Positions 27,382 to 36,765 of a stretch of 64,000 nucleotides of DNA are shown here, piece by piece. The notes beneath the pieces are model-generated. The model did no database searches. It had not been told where the DNA came from and was given only the letters and a program-made list of their open reading frames with translations. This stretch comes from Alphaproteobacteria bacterium (GTDB taxonomy: Bacteria; Pseudomonadota; Alphaproteobacteria; Micavibrionales; Micavibrionaceae): NCBI GenBank assembly GCA_024275825.1, contig JAJRYK010000020.1, forward strand, positions 117,861-181,860, given 5' to 3'. Numbering within the stretch: the stretch's first letter is position 1; the number at the start of each line of letters is the position of its first letter. The position numbers were made by a program, and so were the translations under genes.

Positions 27382-27951
27382 ATGGCCCTCAATGATGTCG
27401 CCCTGTGCAGTCGGGCATTAATCCGCATTGGCGCTGCGCCCATTACCTCATTTGACGACGGTACAGCCGAGTCCGAGGTCGCGGGCGCGCTGTTTGGTTC
27501 TGCGCGCGATGCGTTGCTCTCGGCCTATGCCTGGAGCTTTGCCACCGGCCAGGTGCAATTAAACCAGCTGCAAACCGAGCCACTTGCCGATTTTGATTAC
27601 GCCTTTGCGCTGCCTAATGATTATTTGCGCGCGCTGTCTGCAGGCGTTGGCACAAGGGGGCGCGGGCTGCGCTATCGTCTTAATCGTGGCCAGCTTCATA
27701 CCAATAGCTCCGAAGTGGTGCTGACCTATGTTTTCCGTCCAGAGGAAGAAGAGTTTCCACCCTATTTCGATCAAGCGCTGATCACGCGCCTGTCTGCTGA
27801 GTTTACCATTCCGATCACAGAGAGCACCAGCCGCGCCCAGGCCATGTTCAACCTCGCCCAAAACGAATATGAACGCGCCCGTCAAATTGATGCGCAGCAG
27901 GATACACCCAACAAAATCGATGATTTTACGCTGGTGAAAGTGAGAGATTAA
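27382..27951 (+). CDS. Tail tubular protein A (T7 gp11-like)
   Basis: A 189-residue protein from the ATG at 27382, with CGGAG nine bases upstream. The opening MALNDVALCSRALIRIGAAPI followed by AESEVAGALFGSARDALLSAY-WSFAT is typical of podovirus gp11-type gatekeeper proteins, as is DYAFALPNDYLRAL. It forms the ring that joins the portal to the tail nozzle. Its stop overlaps the next start (TAATG at 27951), coupling it to tail tube B. Confidence 0.88.
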   Translation: MALNDVALCSRALIRIGAAPITSFDDGTAESEVAGALFGSARDALLSAYAWSFATGQVQLNQLQTEPLADFDYAFALPNDYLRALSAGVGTRGRGLRYRLNRGQLHTNSSEVVLTYVFRPEEEEFPPYFDQALITRLSAEFTIPITESTSRAQAMFNLAQNEYERARQIDAQQDTPNKIDDFTLVKVRD

Positions 27952-29876
27952 TGACCCGAATACGAGAAATTAAAACCACCTTTACCGCTGGTGAGGTTTC
28001 AAGCGAGCTGCTTGGCCGTGGTGATTTACAGGCCTATGAGAATGGTGCGCTGACCTTGCGTAATGTGTTTATTAAGCCCACGGGCGGCGTTACGCGCCGG
28101 GCTGGGCTGGGCTATATCGACAGCGTGGCCGGTGATGGTCGGTTGATTGCCTTTGAATTTAATACGCAGCAGACCTATTTACTGGTGCTGAGCGCGGGGC
28201 TGATCGATGTGTACGCCAATGGTGTAAAGGAGGTTTCTATTCCTGCGCCATGGAGCGCGGGGCAGATTAATCAGGTTGTGTGGACACAAAGTGCGGATAC
28301 GCTCTTGCTGACCCATCTTGATGTACCGCCCAAGCAATTAACGCGTAATGCAGACGGCTCATGGAGCCTTTCCGATTGGGCATTTTTTACGGACAAGGAT
28401 ATTGTTTATCAGCCCTATTTCAAATTCACGAGCAGCGAAGTGACGGTGAGTCCCAGCGCAACGACCGGAACAATCACACTCACCGCGTCCGAGGATGTCT
28501 TTGCGCAAGGGCATGAGAATACGCGTTTGCGGGTGCATGGTTTTGATATTGATATCATTGATTACGACTCCCCCACGGTTGTGAGCGGTATCGTGATTGA
28601 GAAAGAAGACAGCGAAGGGGTGATGGTCGGTTTGCCTGATACCGATCCCACAATCGATTGGTTTGAGCAGGCCTTCAGCCCCGTGCGCGGATACCCGGCG
28701 AGCGTGTCATTTCATCAGGATCGCCTTGTGATTGGCGGTTCTCGCGACCTACCGAACCGTTTGTGGTTTTCTAAATCTGGTGATTTGTTCAACTTTGATC
28801 TGGGCGAAGGGCTTGACGATGAATCAATCGAGTTTGCCATTCTCTCTGATCAGGTTAATGCAATCCGCGGCATATTTTCTGGCCGTCACTTGCAGATTTT
28901 CACCTCTGGCGCGGAGTGGCAGGTAACCGGTGATCCGCTCACCCCAACCTCAGTGCAGATCCGTCGCCAAACGCGTATCGGTTCGGTGATTGATCGCTAT
29001 ATTCCGCCTGTGACTGTTGATGGTGCAACGTTCTTTATGGCCCGTAACAAGCAAGAGTTGCGGGAGTTTCTCTATACGGATGTCGAGCAAGCCTATCAGT
29101 CGAATGACTTGGCACTTCTTTCCCGTCACATCATCAAAAGCCCGCTTGATCAGGATTACGATCAGAAAAAGCGTCTGCTCTATGTGGTGCGCGAGGATGG
29201 TAAATTCGCCACGCTTACCGTGTTCCGCGCCGAGCAGGTTTCCGCCTGGACGCTTCATGAAACAGACGGGCAGGTGAAGTCGGTCAGCGTTGTCGGGGAT
29301 GAGGTTTATATGCTGGTCTATCGCAATGGCGCTTACATGATTGAGCTGTTCGATGATGCGCTTAATTTGGACTCTGCGCTGTCTGGCGCAAGCGAAACGG
29401 CGCGCCAGACCTGGTCCGGATTGGATCATTTGGAGGGCAAGAGTGTCTCCATCGTTGCTGATGATCATGTGCAAGCTGCCAAGACCGTTATCGGCGGCGC
29501 GGTGACGATTGATCAGGCGGCGCATGAGGTGGAAATTGGCTTGCCCTATACGCATATTATTGAGCCGCTGCCCCCCAGCGGTGTTGGTGCATCCGGCGGC
29601 GGGCGCAAAATTCGTTTAATTGAGGGGATTTTTCGTCTTCAAGATACGGCAGCGCTCAAGCTGGATATCGGGCGAGGGTTAAGTGATGTTGCGCTGCGCC
29701 AGTTGGGGGAGGATTTGATTTTGGATCAGCCTCCGCCGCGCATTAGCGGAGACATTCGCGTGCGCTCAATTGGGTGGCAATCTGATGCGACAAAGCCGCT
29801 CTGGCGGATTGAGCAAGATGCGCCGCTACCCTTTACCCTGTTGTCCGTCATCACAGAAATCAAAGTAAATGATTAA
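27951..29876 (+). CDS. Tail tubular protein B / tail nozzle (T7 gp12-like)
   Basis: A 641-residue, largely beta protein. Family landmarks are FTAGEVSSELLGRGDLQAYENGA at the start, RNVFIKPTGGVTRRAGLGYI, SFHQDRLVIGGSRDLPNRLWFSKSG and SDQVNAIRGIFSGRHLQIFTSGAEW. These match the nozzle proteins of T7-like and related phages, which form the hexameric tail tube. It is translated with tail tube A by stop/start overlap. The length is a little shorter than T7 gp12. Confidence 0.9.
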   Translation: MTRIREIKTTFTAGEVSSELLGRGDLQAYENGALTLRNVFIKPTGGVTRRAGLGYIDSVAGDGRLIAFEFNTQQTYLLVLSAGLIDVYANGVKEVSIPAPWSAGQINQVVWTQSADTLLLTHLDVPPKQLTRNADGSWSLSDWAFFTDKDIVYQPYFKFTSSEVTVSPSATTGTITLTASEDVFAQGHENTRLRVHGFDIDIIDYDSPTVVSGIVIEKEDSEGVMVGLPDTDPTIDWFEQAFSPVRGYPASVSFHQDRLVIGGSRDLPNRLWFSKSGDLFNFDLGEGLDDESIEFAILSDQVNAIRGIFSGRHLQIFTSGAEWQVTGDPLTPTSVQIRRQTRIGSVIDRYIPPVTVDGATFFMARNKQELREFLYTDVEQAYQSNDLALLSRHIIKSPLDQDYDQKKRLLYVVREDGKFATLTVFRAEQVSAWTLHETDGQVKSVSVVGDEVYMLVYRNGAYMIELFDDALNLDSALSGASETARQTWSGLDHLEGKSVSIVADDHVQAAKTVIGGAVTIDQAAHEVEIGLPYTHIIEPLPPSGVGASGGGRKIRLIEGIFRLQDTAALKLDIGRGLSDVALRQLGEDLILDQPPPRISGDIRVRSIGWQSDATKPLWRIEQDAPLPFTLLSVITEIKVND

Positions 29877-29905
29877 GTTTTACATTTAAAAAAAGGAGTA
29901 GTCCC

Positions 29906-30448
29906 ATGGGTGGATTTGCAAATACGTTGGGCGGGCTGTCCGCTCTTAATCAGAGTTTGGGACTGGTCTCAAATTTTATTAGTGGCGGCAATCGTCAGGA
30001 TAGTCAGTCTTTAGCGCTTCAGCAATTGCAGCAACGTCAGGCGCTGAACGCGCAAAATTTGGCACAAAGAACGGCGCAGGAACGTGAGCAGATCGCGGCG
30101 CAATCACAGGCCAACGAGCAAACCCGGCGGCGCGCTCTTCGTCGCGCTGTGGCGCGCCAGCGCGCGCAGTTTGGCGGCAGTGGTGTGGGTAATACAGGCG
30201 GCGGTTCGCAAGAAGCTGTGCTTTTGGGGCTGTTTGATGAAACGCAAGAACAGCTGGATCAACGCGAGCGCCTTGATGGTTTGCGCAATAGCGCCCTTGA
30301 TCTGGGTGCAAGCCAGCAGCGAAGCCTGAATTTGCTTCAGCTGCAGCAGCTCTCACAACGACAAAATATTGGCCGCGTTTCTACCGGGCTAGATCGTGCG
30401 TCAGACTTCATCAATTTCGGCTTTGGGACTGGCGGCTTGTTTAGGTAA
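29906..30448 (+). CDS. Probable internal virion protein
   Basis: A 180-residue protein. An N-terminal Gly/Leu/Ser-rich stretch (GGFANTLGGLSALNQSLGLVSN) is followed by a long Gln/Arg/Ala-rich helix (QQRQALNAQNLAQRTAQEREQ and further), then Gly/Ser-rich, then a second Gln-rich helix. A strong AAAGGAG lies before the ATG. Position after the tail-tube genes corresponds to the T7 internal core region (gp13-gp16). The composition suits a membrane-interacting ejection protein. Function is inferred from place and composition only. Confidence 0.7.
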   Translation: MGGFANTLGGLSALNQSLGLVSNFISGGNRQDSQSLALQQLQQRQALNAQNLAQRTAQEREQIAAQSQANEQTRRRALRRAVARQRAQFGGSGVGNTGGGSQEAVLLGLFDETQEQLDQRERLDGLRNSALDLGASQQRSLNLLQLQQLSQRQNIGRVSTGLDRASDFINFGFGTGGLFR

Positions 30449-30474
30449 GTTCAAATATTTTAGGAGATATTCTT

Positions 30475-31561
30475 ATGTTTTCAATTCTTTCAAGAGGCGT
30501 ACTTATTGATCGCGCCGTGGGCAATAATCTGTTCAATTGATGATGGTGATGTGCGTTTTGTAAAGCGTGTATTCTCAACCATTGGTCGATTTGACCAAGC
30601 CAATCCGCTAGAGCCGCATGGTATTTTTACGCGTGAGCTTGATACCGGCATTAGAGATTTTCAGGATGAAAATGGCTTGCGGGTTGATGGACTTCTAAGG
30701 CCGGGCGGTGAGACAGAGGGCGCCTTGCTTGGGCAGGTTTCCGATGCGATGGTTTCGCGCATATCGGGATTAGGATTTGGCGGCGCATTTACGCCACCTG
30801 ATTCTACTATAGGGATAAGAAATCTCGCGTCAGATGACGGTGATGATGGCGAGGAGGGGGGCGATGCACCAGATGATCCCCCCAATGCCCCAGAGCAACC
30901 AGACTCCGAAGATTCCGAACCCGCACTTCCAAAGGTGCCGGATGATCCAGAATCGCCTGAGCCAGAAGATCCCAAAGAATCCGATTGCAGTGATTTGGAA
31001 GCAGTGCTTGCTGAAGCAGAAAAGGAAGTTGATGCGGCACAATCCAGGTTTGATGCTGCAATCGCCGAGGTGGGTCGTTTAGATGCTCAAATTGAAGGGG
31101 CATTATCTGCGTTACGTGGAAAAGAAGCTGCTGTTGCCAATATCGAAGCACAAATTGCGCAATTGGAAGTCATACAAAAAGAGGAAAACAAGGATAGGTT
31201 TAAATCCAAAGTTATAGGTAGCGTTGCTGGTAAAATTACGGGCAGTCGTGGTGGTCGTATGGGACGTGAAATTGTTGGTGAGATAGGTGAAAGGGTGGGG
31301 CCTATAGTTGAAGAAGTTGCGGATGCTTTGACAGGAGAAAAGACCAATCGTCAAATAGCTGGAGAGCTGGCCGCTCTTAATAATCAACTTTCGGCGTTAC
31401 AAGATGATCTTGATGCTATTAGGGAAGCGATTGCTGAGCCATTGGCTAGAATTGGCGAACTTGAATCAAAGATCTCTTCTTCTTTACAGTCCGCTGTTGA
31501 TAGTGCATCAGGTCTGGTTGAGTCCTTGCAATTAGCATTGGAAAAGTGCCAAGGTGAGTAA
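30475..31561 (+). pseudogene. Peptidoglycan-binding/coiled-coil virion protein with a frameshift near codon 22
   Basis: An ATG at 30475 with AGGAG upstream opens a 21-codon frame ending RAVGNNLFN and hits TGA at 30538. The protein clearly continues one base later: from 30539 it reads DDGDVRFVKRVFSTIG-, a peptidoglycan-binding repeat (LDTGIRDFQDENGLRVDGLLRPGG). An acidic Pro-rich linker, heptad-rich coiled coils and a glycine-zipper segment (GSVAGKITGSRGGRMGREIVG) follow, to residue about 360. Either a one-base insertion has broken the gene or the read has an error. A TTG at 30506 could give a protein lacking the first 10 residues. It probably served as an ejection or wall-contact protein. Confidence 0.7.
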
Positions 31562-31584
31562 AATTAGTATTTGGGATTATAGTT

Positions 31585-32007
31585 TTGTTTGAATGGAAAA
31601 ACGTTATTAAGGCTAGTTTTTTTATTACACTATGTTTTTTTGTAACAAGCATGCTTGTTACAATAAGTATTATATTTTTTGCCTTAGCTGAATTAGGTGG
31701 AGATCAAGGTGAAGAACAGGTCATTGAAATAGTGTCAGCTTACGGCTTTTGGGGGGAGAGGCTAGTGGATTTAGCCATTTTCGTTTCCTTCTGGAAAGCA
31801 TGTTCATTTTTTAATGAAAACAAGTTACGAAATTTGAGTGTGGCAGCTGCTATTCTATGTCTTCCCTCTGTCTATGGGGTGGTTTTTATGGGAGATACAA
31901 TTCGAAATGGTATAGAAAATTCTATTTTTATTTTTAGTTTGATGATTTCAGCATATTTTTTGTCTGAGCTTATGAGGAAGTGTAACGAATGTGAAAATAG
32001 ATTTTGA
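31585..32007 (+). CDS. Small AT-rich membrane protein (cargo)
   Basis: A 140-residue protein with about four membrane helices, the first being ASFFITLCFFVTSMLVTISI. No family is recognised. The start is uncertain: TTG at 31585 gives the longest product, and an ATG at 31651 lies inside the first helix. Its base composition is much more AT-rich than that of the particle genes on either side, and it precedes a second membrane protein of the same kind, suggesting acquired cargo. Roles such as superinfection exclusion or host-envelope modification are possible but unproven. Confidence 0.65.
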   Translation: MFEWKNVIKASFFITLCFFVTSMLVTISIIFFALAELGGDQGEEQVIEIVSAYGFWGERLVDLAIFVSFWKACSFFNENKLRNLSVAAAILCLPSVYGVVFMGDTIRNGIENSIFIFSLMISAYFLSELMRKCNECENRF

Positions 32008-32070
32008 TATCAAAGTAGTAGCATTCTCATTTTATTTGCATTCTTTATGTGTTTCTGAAAAAATTAATAA

Positions 32071-32430
32071 ATGAACATAAAAGATATCATAAGAGATACG
32101 ACCTTTATATTCTTTATATCCTATTGGAGCGGGTTCGTTATGGGTTATTTTGGCCTTATGGACCAATATTATATTTTTGCGAGTATTGGTTATTTTTGTA
32201 TATTTATAGGGTTTTGCGTTGTGGCGTATTGGACAGCTGTAGATAAAGTAAAACACTTAGCTTTGGTTGCCTTTTTTGTATGGTTAACTGGGGCGCCGGA
32301 GCATTTGCTTCTTGGTTATTTTAAAGAATGGTTTTTGAGTGTCTTTGTAATTTATCTTTGCGCTATGGGGGGCTGGTGGTTATCTCGTTATTTTCCGAAG
32401 GCCGATCATATTTTTAAAAAACCTACGTAG
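32071..32430 (+). CDS. Small AT-rich membrane protein (cargo)
   Basis: A 119-residue protein with three or four membrane helices (TFIFFISYWSGFVMGYF, then IGYFCIFIGFCVVAYW, then FLSVFVIYLCAMGGWWL). No family is recognised. It shares AT-rich composition with the gene before it and is closed off by the terminator at 32458-32490, so the two look like one inserted unit between internal-protein and tail-fibre genes. It could act as an accessory holin, but a dedicated holin gene is present at 37264. Confidence 0.7.
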   Translation: MNIKDIIRDTTFIFFISYWSGFVMGYFGLMDQYYIFASIGYFCIFIGFCVVAYWTAVDKVKHLALVAFFVWLTGAPEHLLLGYFKEWFLSVFVIYLCAMGGWWLSRYFPKADHIFKKPT

Positions 32431-32457
32431 AGCCTAGATACATATTTAATTTTCTTC

Positions 32458-32490
32458 CCCGCCCTCTGGCATCAGAGTGGCGGGTTTTTT
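32458..32490 (+). terminator. Rho-independent terminator before the tail-fibre gene
   Basis: Arms CCCGCCCTCTG and CAGAG-T-GGCGGG form 11 pairs with one bulge and a 4-base loop (gcat), followed by six T (32485-32490). It should stop transcription from the AT-rich pair. Confidence 0.88.
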
Positions 32491-32529
32491 ATGTTCCCTC
32501 ACTTTCCACTAAATATAAGGAGTATATAT

Positions 32530-34554
32530 ATGCAAGAGCATATTACAGTGCCGGATGTGACGCCGATTGTGCGTTATGTTGCGGATGGCGCGCAGAGCGT
32601 TTTTATCTATCCATTTCCCATTTTCGAGGATGCTAATTTACGTGTCTATTTGGACGGCGCGCCGCAGGTGAGCGGTTTTACGATTTCCGGTGCGGGCGAC
32701 AGCGCGGGGGGCAGCGTGATGTTCGATGTTGCACCTGCGAACACTGTCATTGTAACGCTGGAGCGCCGTTTGGATATTGAGCGCGTGACTGATTTTTTGG
32801 AAGGCGGAGATTTTTCTGCCGCCTCGATCAATAATGAGCTGGATTATATGGTTGCGGCGCTTCAGCAAGTGGAGCGGGCGAATGATCTGATGCTTCAATA
32901 TGGCGACCATGAAACGCCGGGACTGGCGCAGCTTCCTGATAAAGCTGTGCGGGTGAATAAAGCACTGGGCTTTGATGGGAATGGTGATCCGATTGCGGTG
33001 TCGCTGGAGGGATCTATGGCGGCGCCAGATTTTACGGCTGTTGGCGCGGGCGCGGCGACACGGACTTCAAGTGATAAGTTAAAAGATGTGATTAGCATTA
33101 AGGACTTTGGCGCAGTTGGGGATGGCTTAGCGGATGATACGATTGCCATTCAAAACGCCCTTTCAGCCTATGATTCAATATATATACCAAACGGATCGTA
33201 TTTGATTACTTCAAGCATTGAGTTAACCGACAGGAAGTCACTTATTGGCCTTGGTCAACAAAGCATTGTTAAGTGTCAGAGCACAAGCTTTAACGCGTTT
33301 GAGATTACCGGCCGTAATGTTGTGATCCAGAATTTACGCATTGAGGGCGGCGATGTCGCGCTGAAGTTCTTTGGCGATGGCACAGAATGTACACAAAATA
33401 GTGTGAATGATGTGCAGCTGATTGGGCCGAATATTGGTATTCAGCTCGATGGTTATACCAACAGCGATTATCCGTGTTACTGGAATAATTTCCGCGCCAT
33501 CCTGATTGAGCAGTTTGCGACGCACGGCGTGCACTTAACGCTTTCCGGCGTGGGCGATACGCCCAATGCGAACCGTTTTCACAAGGTGCGCGCATTTTCT
33601 AAGGGCGTGCTGTCCACCGGTCACGGTTTTTATGTTGAGCACGGATCGTTCAATAACAGCTTTATTGACTGTGAGGCTGACATGGATAATTCCACCGGCG
33701 GGGCATGTTTTCGCATCGGCGTGGGCAGTAACAAGACGTTGCTGATCAATCTCTATACGGAATCCAAAACTGGTTTGACGAACCTTCAGTTCGATAGTGG
33801 CTCGATTGAAACCAGTATCTTTAACCTGACGTCGAACAGCGCAGGCGCGGCGATCCTCGATAATTCTGGCGGCAATTACGATGCCTATAATGCGGGCTTC
33901 CCCGATAAAAACCGCATGCGTAAGACGGCGGTGACAGACCTGACTGCTACTCTCATGCGCTTTGATACGGAATTTATTGATACCGCAGGGCTGAGCGCGA
34001 TCGATCTCACGCACTCTGTTCATATTGTGAATGCTACTAATGGGGCAATAACGATAGAGTTACCTGCTGCTGGAGATTCTGTTGGCGCAGAAATTACGAT
34101 TAAAAAGGTCGATAATACTGGCAATATCGTAACGATTACCGAAAATGGCGGCGATGGGCCGGATGGCAATTCCCTCCAGCTTGGTGGGCCGAATGATTAC
34201 GCGACCGTGATCTCTAACGGCGCGGCCTGGTATATCAAGGCCTCTAACCGTTTGGCCGGAAACACCAAATTTATTGATGATACTGGTACGGTGGATATTG
34301 ATATGGCGGTGGATGTGTATCTGATTTCCAGCTTTAGCGGCGCGCTGATCACTCGCTTACCTCCGGCGAATGCGGCCGAAGCGATTGGGCGGATTATCAC
34401 GATTAAGAAAACCGATACATCGTCCAATGTGGTGACGGTTTCAGAGCAGGGCGGTAGTGGCCCAGATGGTTTTAGCCAGCCCTTAAATGCTCAATTTAAG
34501 GCCATCACCGTCGTCTCGAACGGCTCTAGTTGGTATATCTTGTCTACATTCTAA
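32530..34554 (+). CDS. Tail fibre/tailspike with T7-type N-terminus and pectate-lyase-like beta helix
   Basis: A 674-residue protein from the ATG at 32530, with AAGGAG eight bases upstream. Residues 1 to about 150 are the virion-attachment domain of T7 gp17-like fibres (VRYVADGAQSVFIYPFPIFED, ERRLDIERVTDFLEGG, INNELDYMVAALQQVE). From about 190, DFGAVGDGLADDTIAIQNALS begins a right-handed beta helix of the pectate-lyase-3 type, used for host polysaccharide binding or cleavage. The last 200 residues hold two related units ending DNTGNIVTI-ENGGDGPDG and DTSSNVVTVSEQGGSGPDG. It decides which surface the particle recognises. Confidence 0.88.
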   Translation: MQEHITVPDVTPIVRYVADGAQSVFIYPFPIFEDANLRVYLDGAPQVSGFTISGAGDSAGGSVMFDVAPANTVIVTLERRLDIERVTDFLEGGDFSAASINNELDYMVAALQQVERANDLMLQYGDHETPGLAQLPDKAVRVNKALGFDGNGDPIAVSLEGSMAAPDFTAVGAGAATRTSSDKLKDVISIKDFGAVGDGLADDTIAIQNALSAYDSIYIPNGSYLITSSIELTDRKSLIGLGQQSIVKCQSTSFNAFEITGRNVVIQNLRIEGGDVALKFFGDGTECTQNSVNDVQLIGPNIGIQLDGYTNSDYPCYWNNFRAILIEQFATHGVHLTLSGVGDTPNANRFHKVRAFSKGVLSTGHGFYVEHGSFNNSFIDCEADMDNSTGGACFRIGVGSNKTLLINLYTESKTGLTNLQFDSGSIETSIFNLTSNSAGAAILDNSGGNYDAYNAGFPDKNRMRKTAVTDLTATLMRFDTEFIDTAGLSAIDLTHSVHIVNATNGAITIELPAAGDSVGAEITIKKVDNTGNIVTITENGGDGPDGNSLQLGGPNDYATVISNGAAWYIKASNRLAGNTKFIDDTGTVDIDMAVDVYLISSFSGALITRLPPANAAEAIGRIITIKKTDTSSNVVTVSEQGGSGPDGFSQPLNAQFKAITVVSNGSSWYILSTF

Positions 34555-34581
34555 GCCATTAAGCCATAAAGGAGGGCGCAC

Positions 34582-34884
34582 ATGCCCAATATTGAAGACG
34601 ATGCGCGCAATCGTATCGCCTCTTTCCTGCCTGAGGCTATGGAGCGTGCTTTGCAATCCTACCGTAGCTTCCTTGATGAAAGTGAGCATAAAAACGCCAA
34701 AGAATTCAAGGCACATCACGATGCATGCAAGGTCGCTATCGCCCATCTTGAGCTGCTCATCAAGCTCGCTGAGTGGGCACATCTGCCGGATGAAAATCTG
34801 GGAAGCCAGCAGCTTCTTATGATGCTTGAAAATGCACAGGCTGAACTTCAACGAAACAAACATAACGAGGGAAAAAATGAATGA
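34582..34884 (+). CDS. Candidate terminase small subunit
   Basis: A 100-residue, charged, all-helical protein with no membrane segment (ARNRIASFLPEAMERALQSY, then KEFKAHHDACKVAIAHLELL). A strong GGAGGG precedes the ATG, and the end overlaps the start of the large terminase gene by four bases (ATGA). Size, composition and coupling to TerL fit the small subunit, as gp18 precedes gp19 in T7. No sequence motif confirms it. Confidence 0.6.
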   Translation: MPNIEDDARNRIASFLPEAMERALQSYRSFLDESEHKNAKEFKAHHDACKVAIAHLELLIKLAEWAHLPDENLGSQQLLMMLENAQAELQRNKHNEGKNE

Positions 34885-36404
34885 CCCCATACCCATCAAG
34901 CAAGTCACAGAAATTTGCGATCAGAGACGCCGACTTGAAGCTATTTACGGTATTGTGGAACCAGTGCCAAGGGCAGAGCACGCCGGCGATCCACTTGTGG
35001 ATGGCCGATTGGCTGGAGCATGCGTGGGTGACGAAGCGGCGGCGTTTGTTGCTAATGGCGTTTCGGTCGAGCGGGAAAAGCACGATGGTGGGGATCTTCG
35101 CCGCGTGGCTTTTATATCGCAATCCGGATTTGCGCATCCTTGTCTTGGCGGCGGATTTCACGTTGGCGAAAAAGATGGTGAGGAATGTTAAGCGCATTAT
35201 TGAACGTCATCCGCTGACCAAAAAGATGAAGCCCGCCAAGGCGGATCAATGGGCGAGCGACCGGTTTAGCGTAAAGCGCACGATGGTGCTGCGCGATCCA
35301 TCGATGATTGCCAAGGGTGTGAGTTCGAACATCACTGGCTCGCGCGCCGATATCGTGATTTGCGATGATGTGGAAGTGCCCAATACGTGCGACACGATGG
35401 AAAAGCGGTCCGAGCTGCGCGAGCGTTTGGCCGAAATTCCTTATGTGCTTGCGGATGGCAGCGGAATGCAGCTCTATGTCGGTACACCCCATACTTATTT
35501 CACAATCTATGCGGATGCGCCGCGCCAAGAGATTGGCGAAGAGCAATCGTTTTTACATGGTTTTCACAATGTTAAAATCCCTGTGCTGGATAAGGCTGGT
35601 GAATGTGTCTGGCCAGAGCGCTATGGCGATGAGCAGATTGAGGAGATGAAGCGCCAAACTGGGCCGAATAAATTCGCCTCTCAGATGATGTTGGAGCCTG
35701 TCAATATCGCTGAAGGGCGTCTTGATGTGTCTAAAATACAAATTTACAAGCATGAGCTTGATTATGCGAAGGAGCTGCAAACGCTGTTCCTTGGTCAAAC
35801 AAAACTGGTCAGCGCATCCGCTTGGTGGGACCCTGCTTTTGGCTCAATTAAGGGCGATGGCAGTGTGCTTGCTGTGCTCTTTGCCGATGGGCAGGGCAAT
35901 GCTTATGTGCACCGTTTGGAATACATCAAGACGAGAGCTTTAGACGATACAGACGAGGCGACGCAGCAATGCAGAATTGTAGCAGCCATTGCAAAAGAGC
36001 TTATGCTGCCGTCCTTAACGCTCGAAACCAATGGTATTGGTAAATTCTTGCCCGCGATCTTGCGCAATGAATTGGCGAAAGCCAAAGCGCCGTGCGCGGT
36101 GAAAGAATTCAGCAATTCTCGCCCTAAAGATCTGCGCATTCTTGAGGCTTTCGATGCCGTGCTCGCTGCAAAGCGTTTGTTCATTCACAAGGCTGTTTTG
36201 CAAACACCCTTCATGGTCGAAATGCGTGAATGGCGGCCCAAAAGCGCACAAGGTCGTTCCAGGAGTTCTGATGATGGGCTTGACGCTGTTGCTGGCGCGT
36301 TGTCGCAGCAGCCGGCACGGATTGAGCGCCTTTATAGCTCTGGTGGCCATAGCTGGATGGGCAATGCGAAAGCTCATAAGGCCAACACTGATTTCAAAAT
36401 TTAA
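34881..36404 (+). CDS. Terminase large subunit (DNA-packaging ATPase/nuclease)
   Basis: A 507-residue T7 gp19-type packaging motor. Walker A AFRSSGKSTM is at 60-69 and Walker B IVICDDVE at 158-165. The RNase-H-like nuclease domain starts at SAWWDPAFGSIKGDGS (about 313-328) and includes a late SSDDGLDAVAGAL near 470, which carry the metal-binding aspartates. All expected catalytic residues appear present, so the protein should be able to cut and pump DNA. Start by ATGA overlap with the small-subunit candidate. Confidence 0.92.
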   Translation: MTPYPSSKSQKFAIRDADLKLFTVLWNQCQGQSTPAIHLWMADWLEHAWVTKRRRLLLMAFRSSGKSTMVGIFAAWLLYRNPDLRILVLAADFTLAKKMVRNVKRIIERHPLTKKMKPAKADQWASDRFSVKRTMVLRDPSMIAKGVSSNITGSRADIVICDDVEVPNTCDTMEKRSELRERLAEIPYVLADGSGMQLYVGTPHTYFTIYADAPRQEIGEEQSFLHGFHNVKIPVLDKAGECVWPERYGDEQIEEMKRQTGPNKFASQMMLEPVNIAEGRLDVSKIQIYKHELDYAKELQTLFLGQTKLVSASAWWDPAFGSIKGDGSVLAVLFADGQGNAYVHRLEYIKTRALDDTDEATQQCRIVAAIAKELMLPSLTLETNGIGKFLPAILRNELAKAKAPCAVKEFSNSRPKDLRILEAFDAVLAAKRLFIHKAVLQTPFMVEMREWRPKSAQGRSRSSDDGLDAVAGALSQQPARIERLYSSGGHSWMGNAKAHKANTDFKI

Positions 36405-36414
36405 AGGGATTCCT

Positions 36415-36732
36415 ATGAATTTATTCTCTCAAGAACTGGTTTGGTGGATCACAGTTATTGATCTGCCAGCCATGACCGGCCTGTTTTGGCTGATCTGGCG
36501 GACGCGTCAGGATAATGATCGCGCGGTTGATCATCTGCATCAGCTTCTTGATCGCCGGAGTGATCAGCTGCGCGAGGCATTGCATGCTTTTAAGTTGGAA
36601 GTTGCCAAGGCCTATGCTTCGCAAACGGATATGCGCGATTTGGAAAAACGGCTGGTGAACCATCTTTTGAGGATTGAGGCCAAGCTTGACGCTACCGCGC
36701 TGAAGGCTGAAGCGCTTAATGCGCGAAAGTAA
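36415..36732 (+). CDS. Small single-pass membrane protein with coiled coil
   Basis: A 105-residue protein from the ATG at 36415, with AAAGGGA before it. One membrane helix (VWWITVIDLPAMTGLFWLIW) is followed by a charged helix (AVDHLHQLLDRRSDQLREAL and onward) facing one compartment. Location between terminase and lysin suggests a lysis accessory such as a spanin-like or i-spanin protein; this is inference. The upstream part of the open frame is antisense-like shadow of the terminase gene and is excluded. Confidence 0.75.
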   Translation: MNLFSQELVWWITVIDLPAMTGLFWLIWRTRQDNDRAVDHLHQLLDRRSDQLREALHAFKLEVAKAYASQTDMRDLEKRLVNHLLRIEAKLDATALKAEALNARK

Positions 36733-36765
36733 ATTTTAATTCCATCATTTTAAAGGATACTCACA

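Noticed and set aside
30520..30545. Programmed +1 frameshift in the peptidoglycan-binding virion gene
   Set aside because: The codon before the stop (AAT, then TGA) offers poor re-pairing in +1 and there is no internal Shine-Dalgarno-like stimulator; mutation or sequencing error is simpler.
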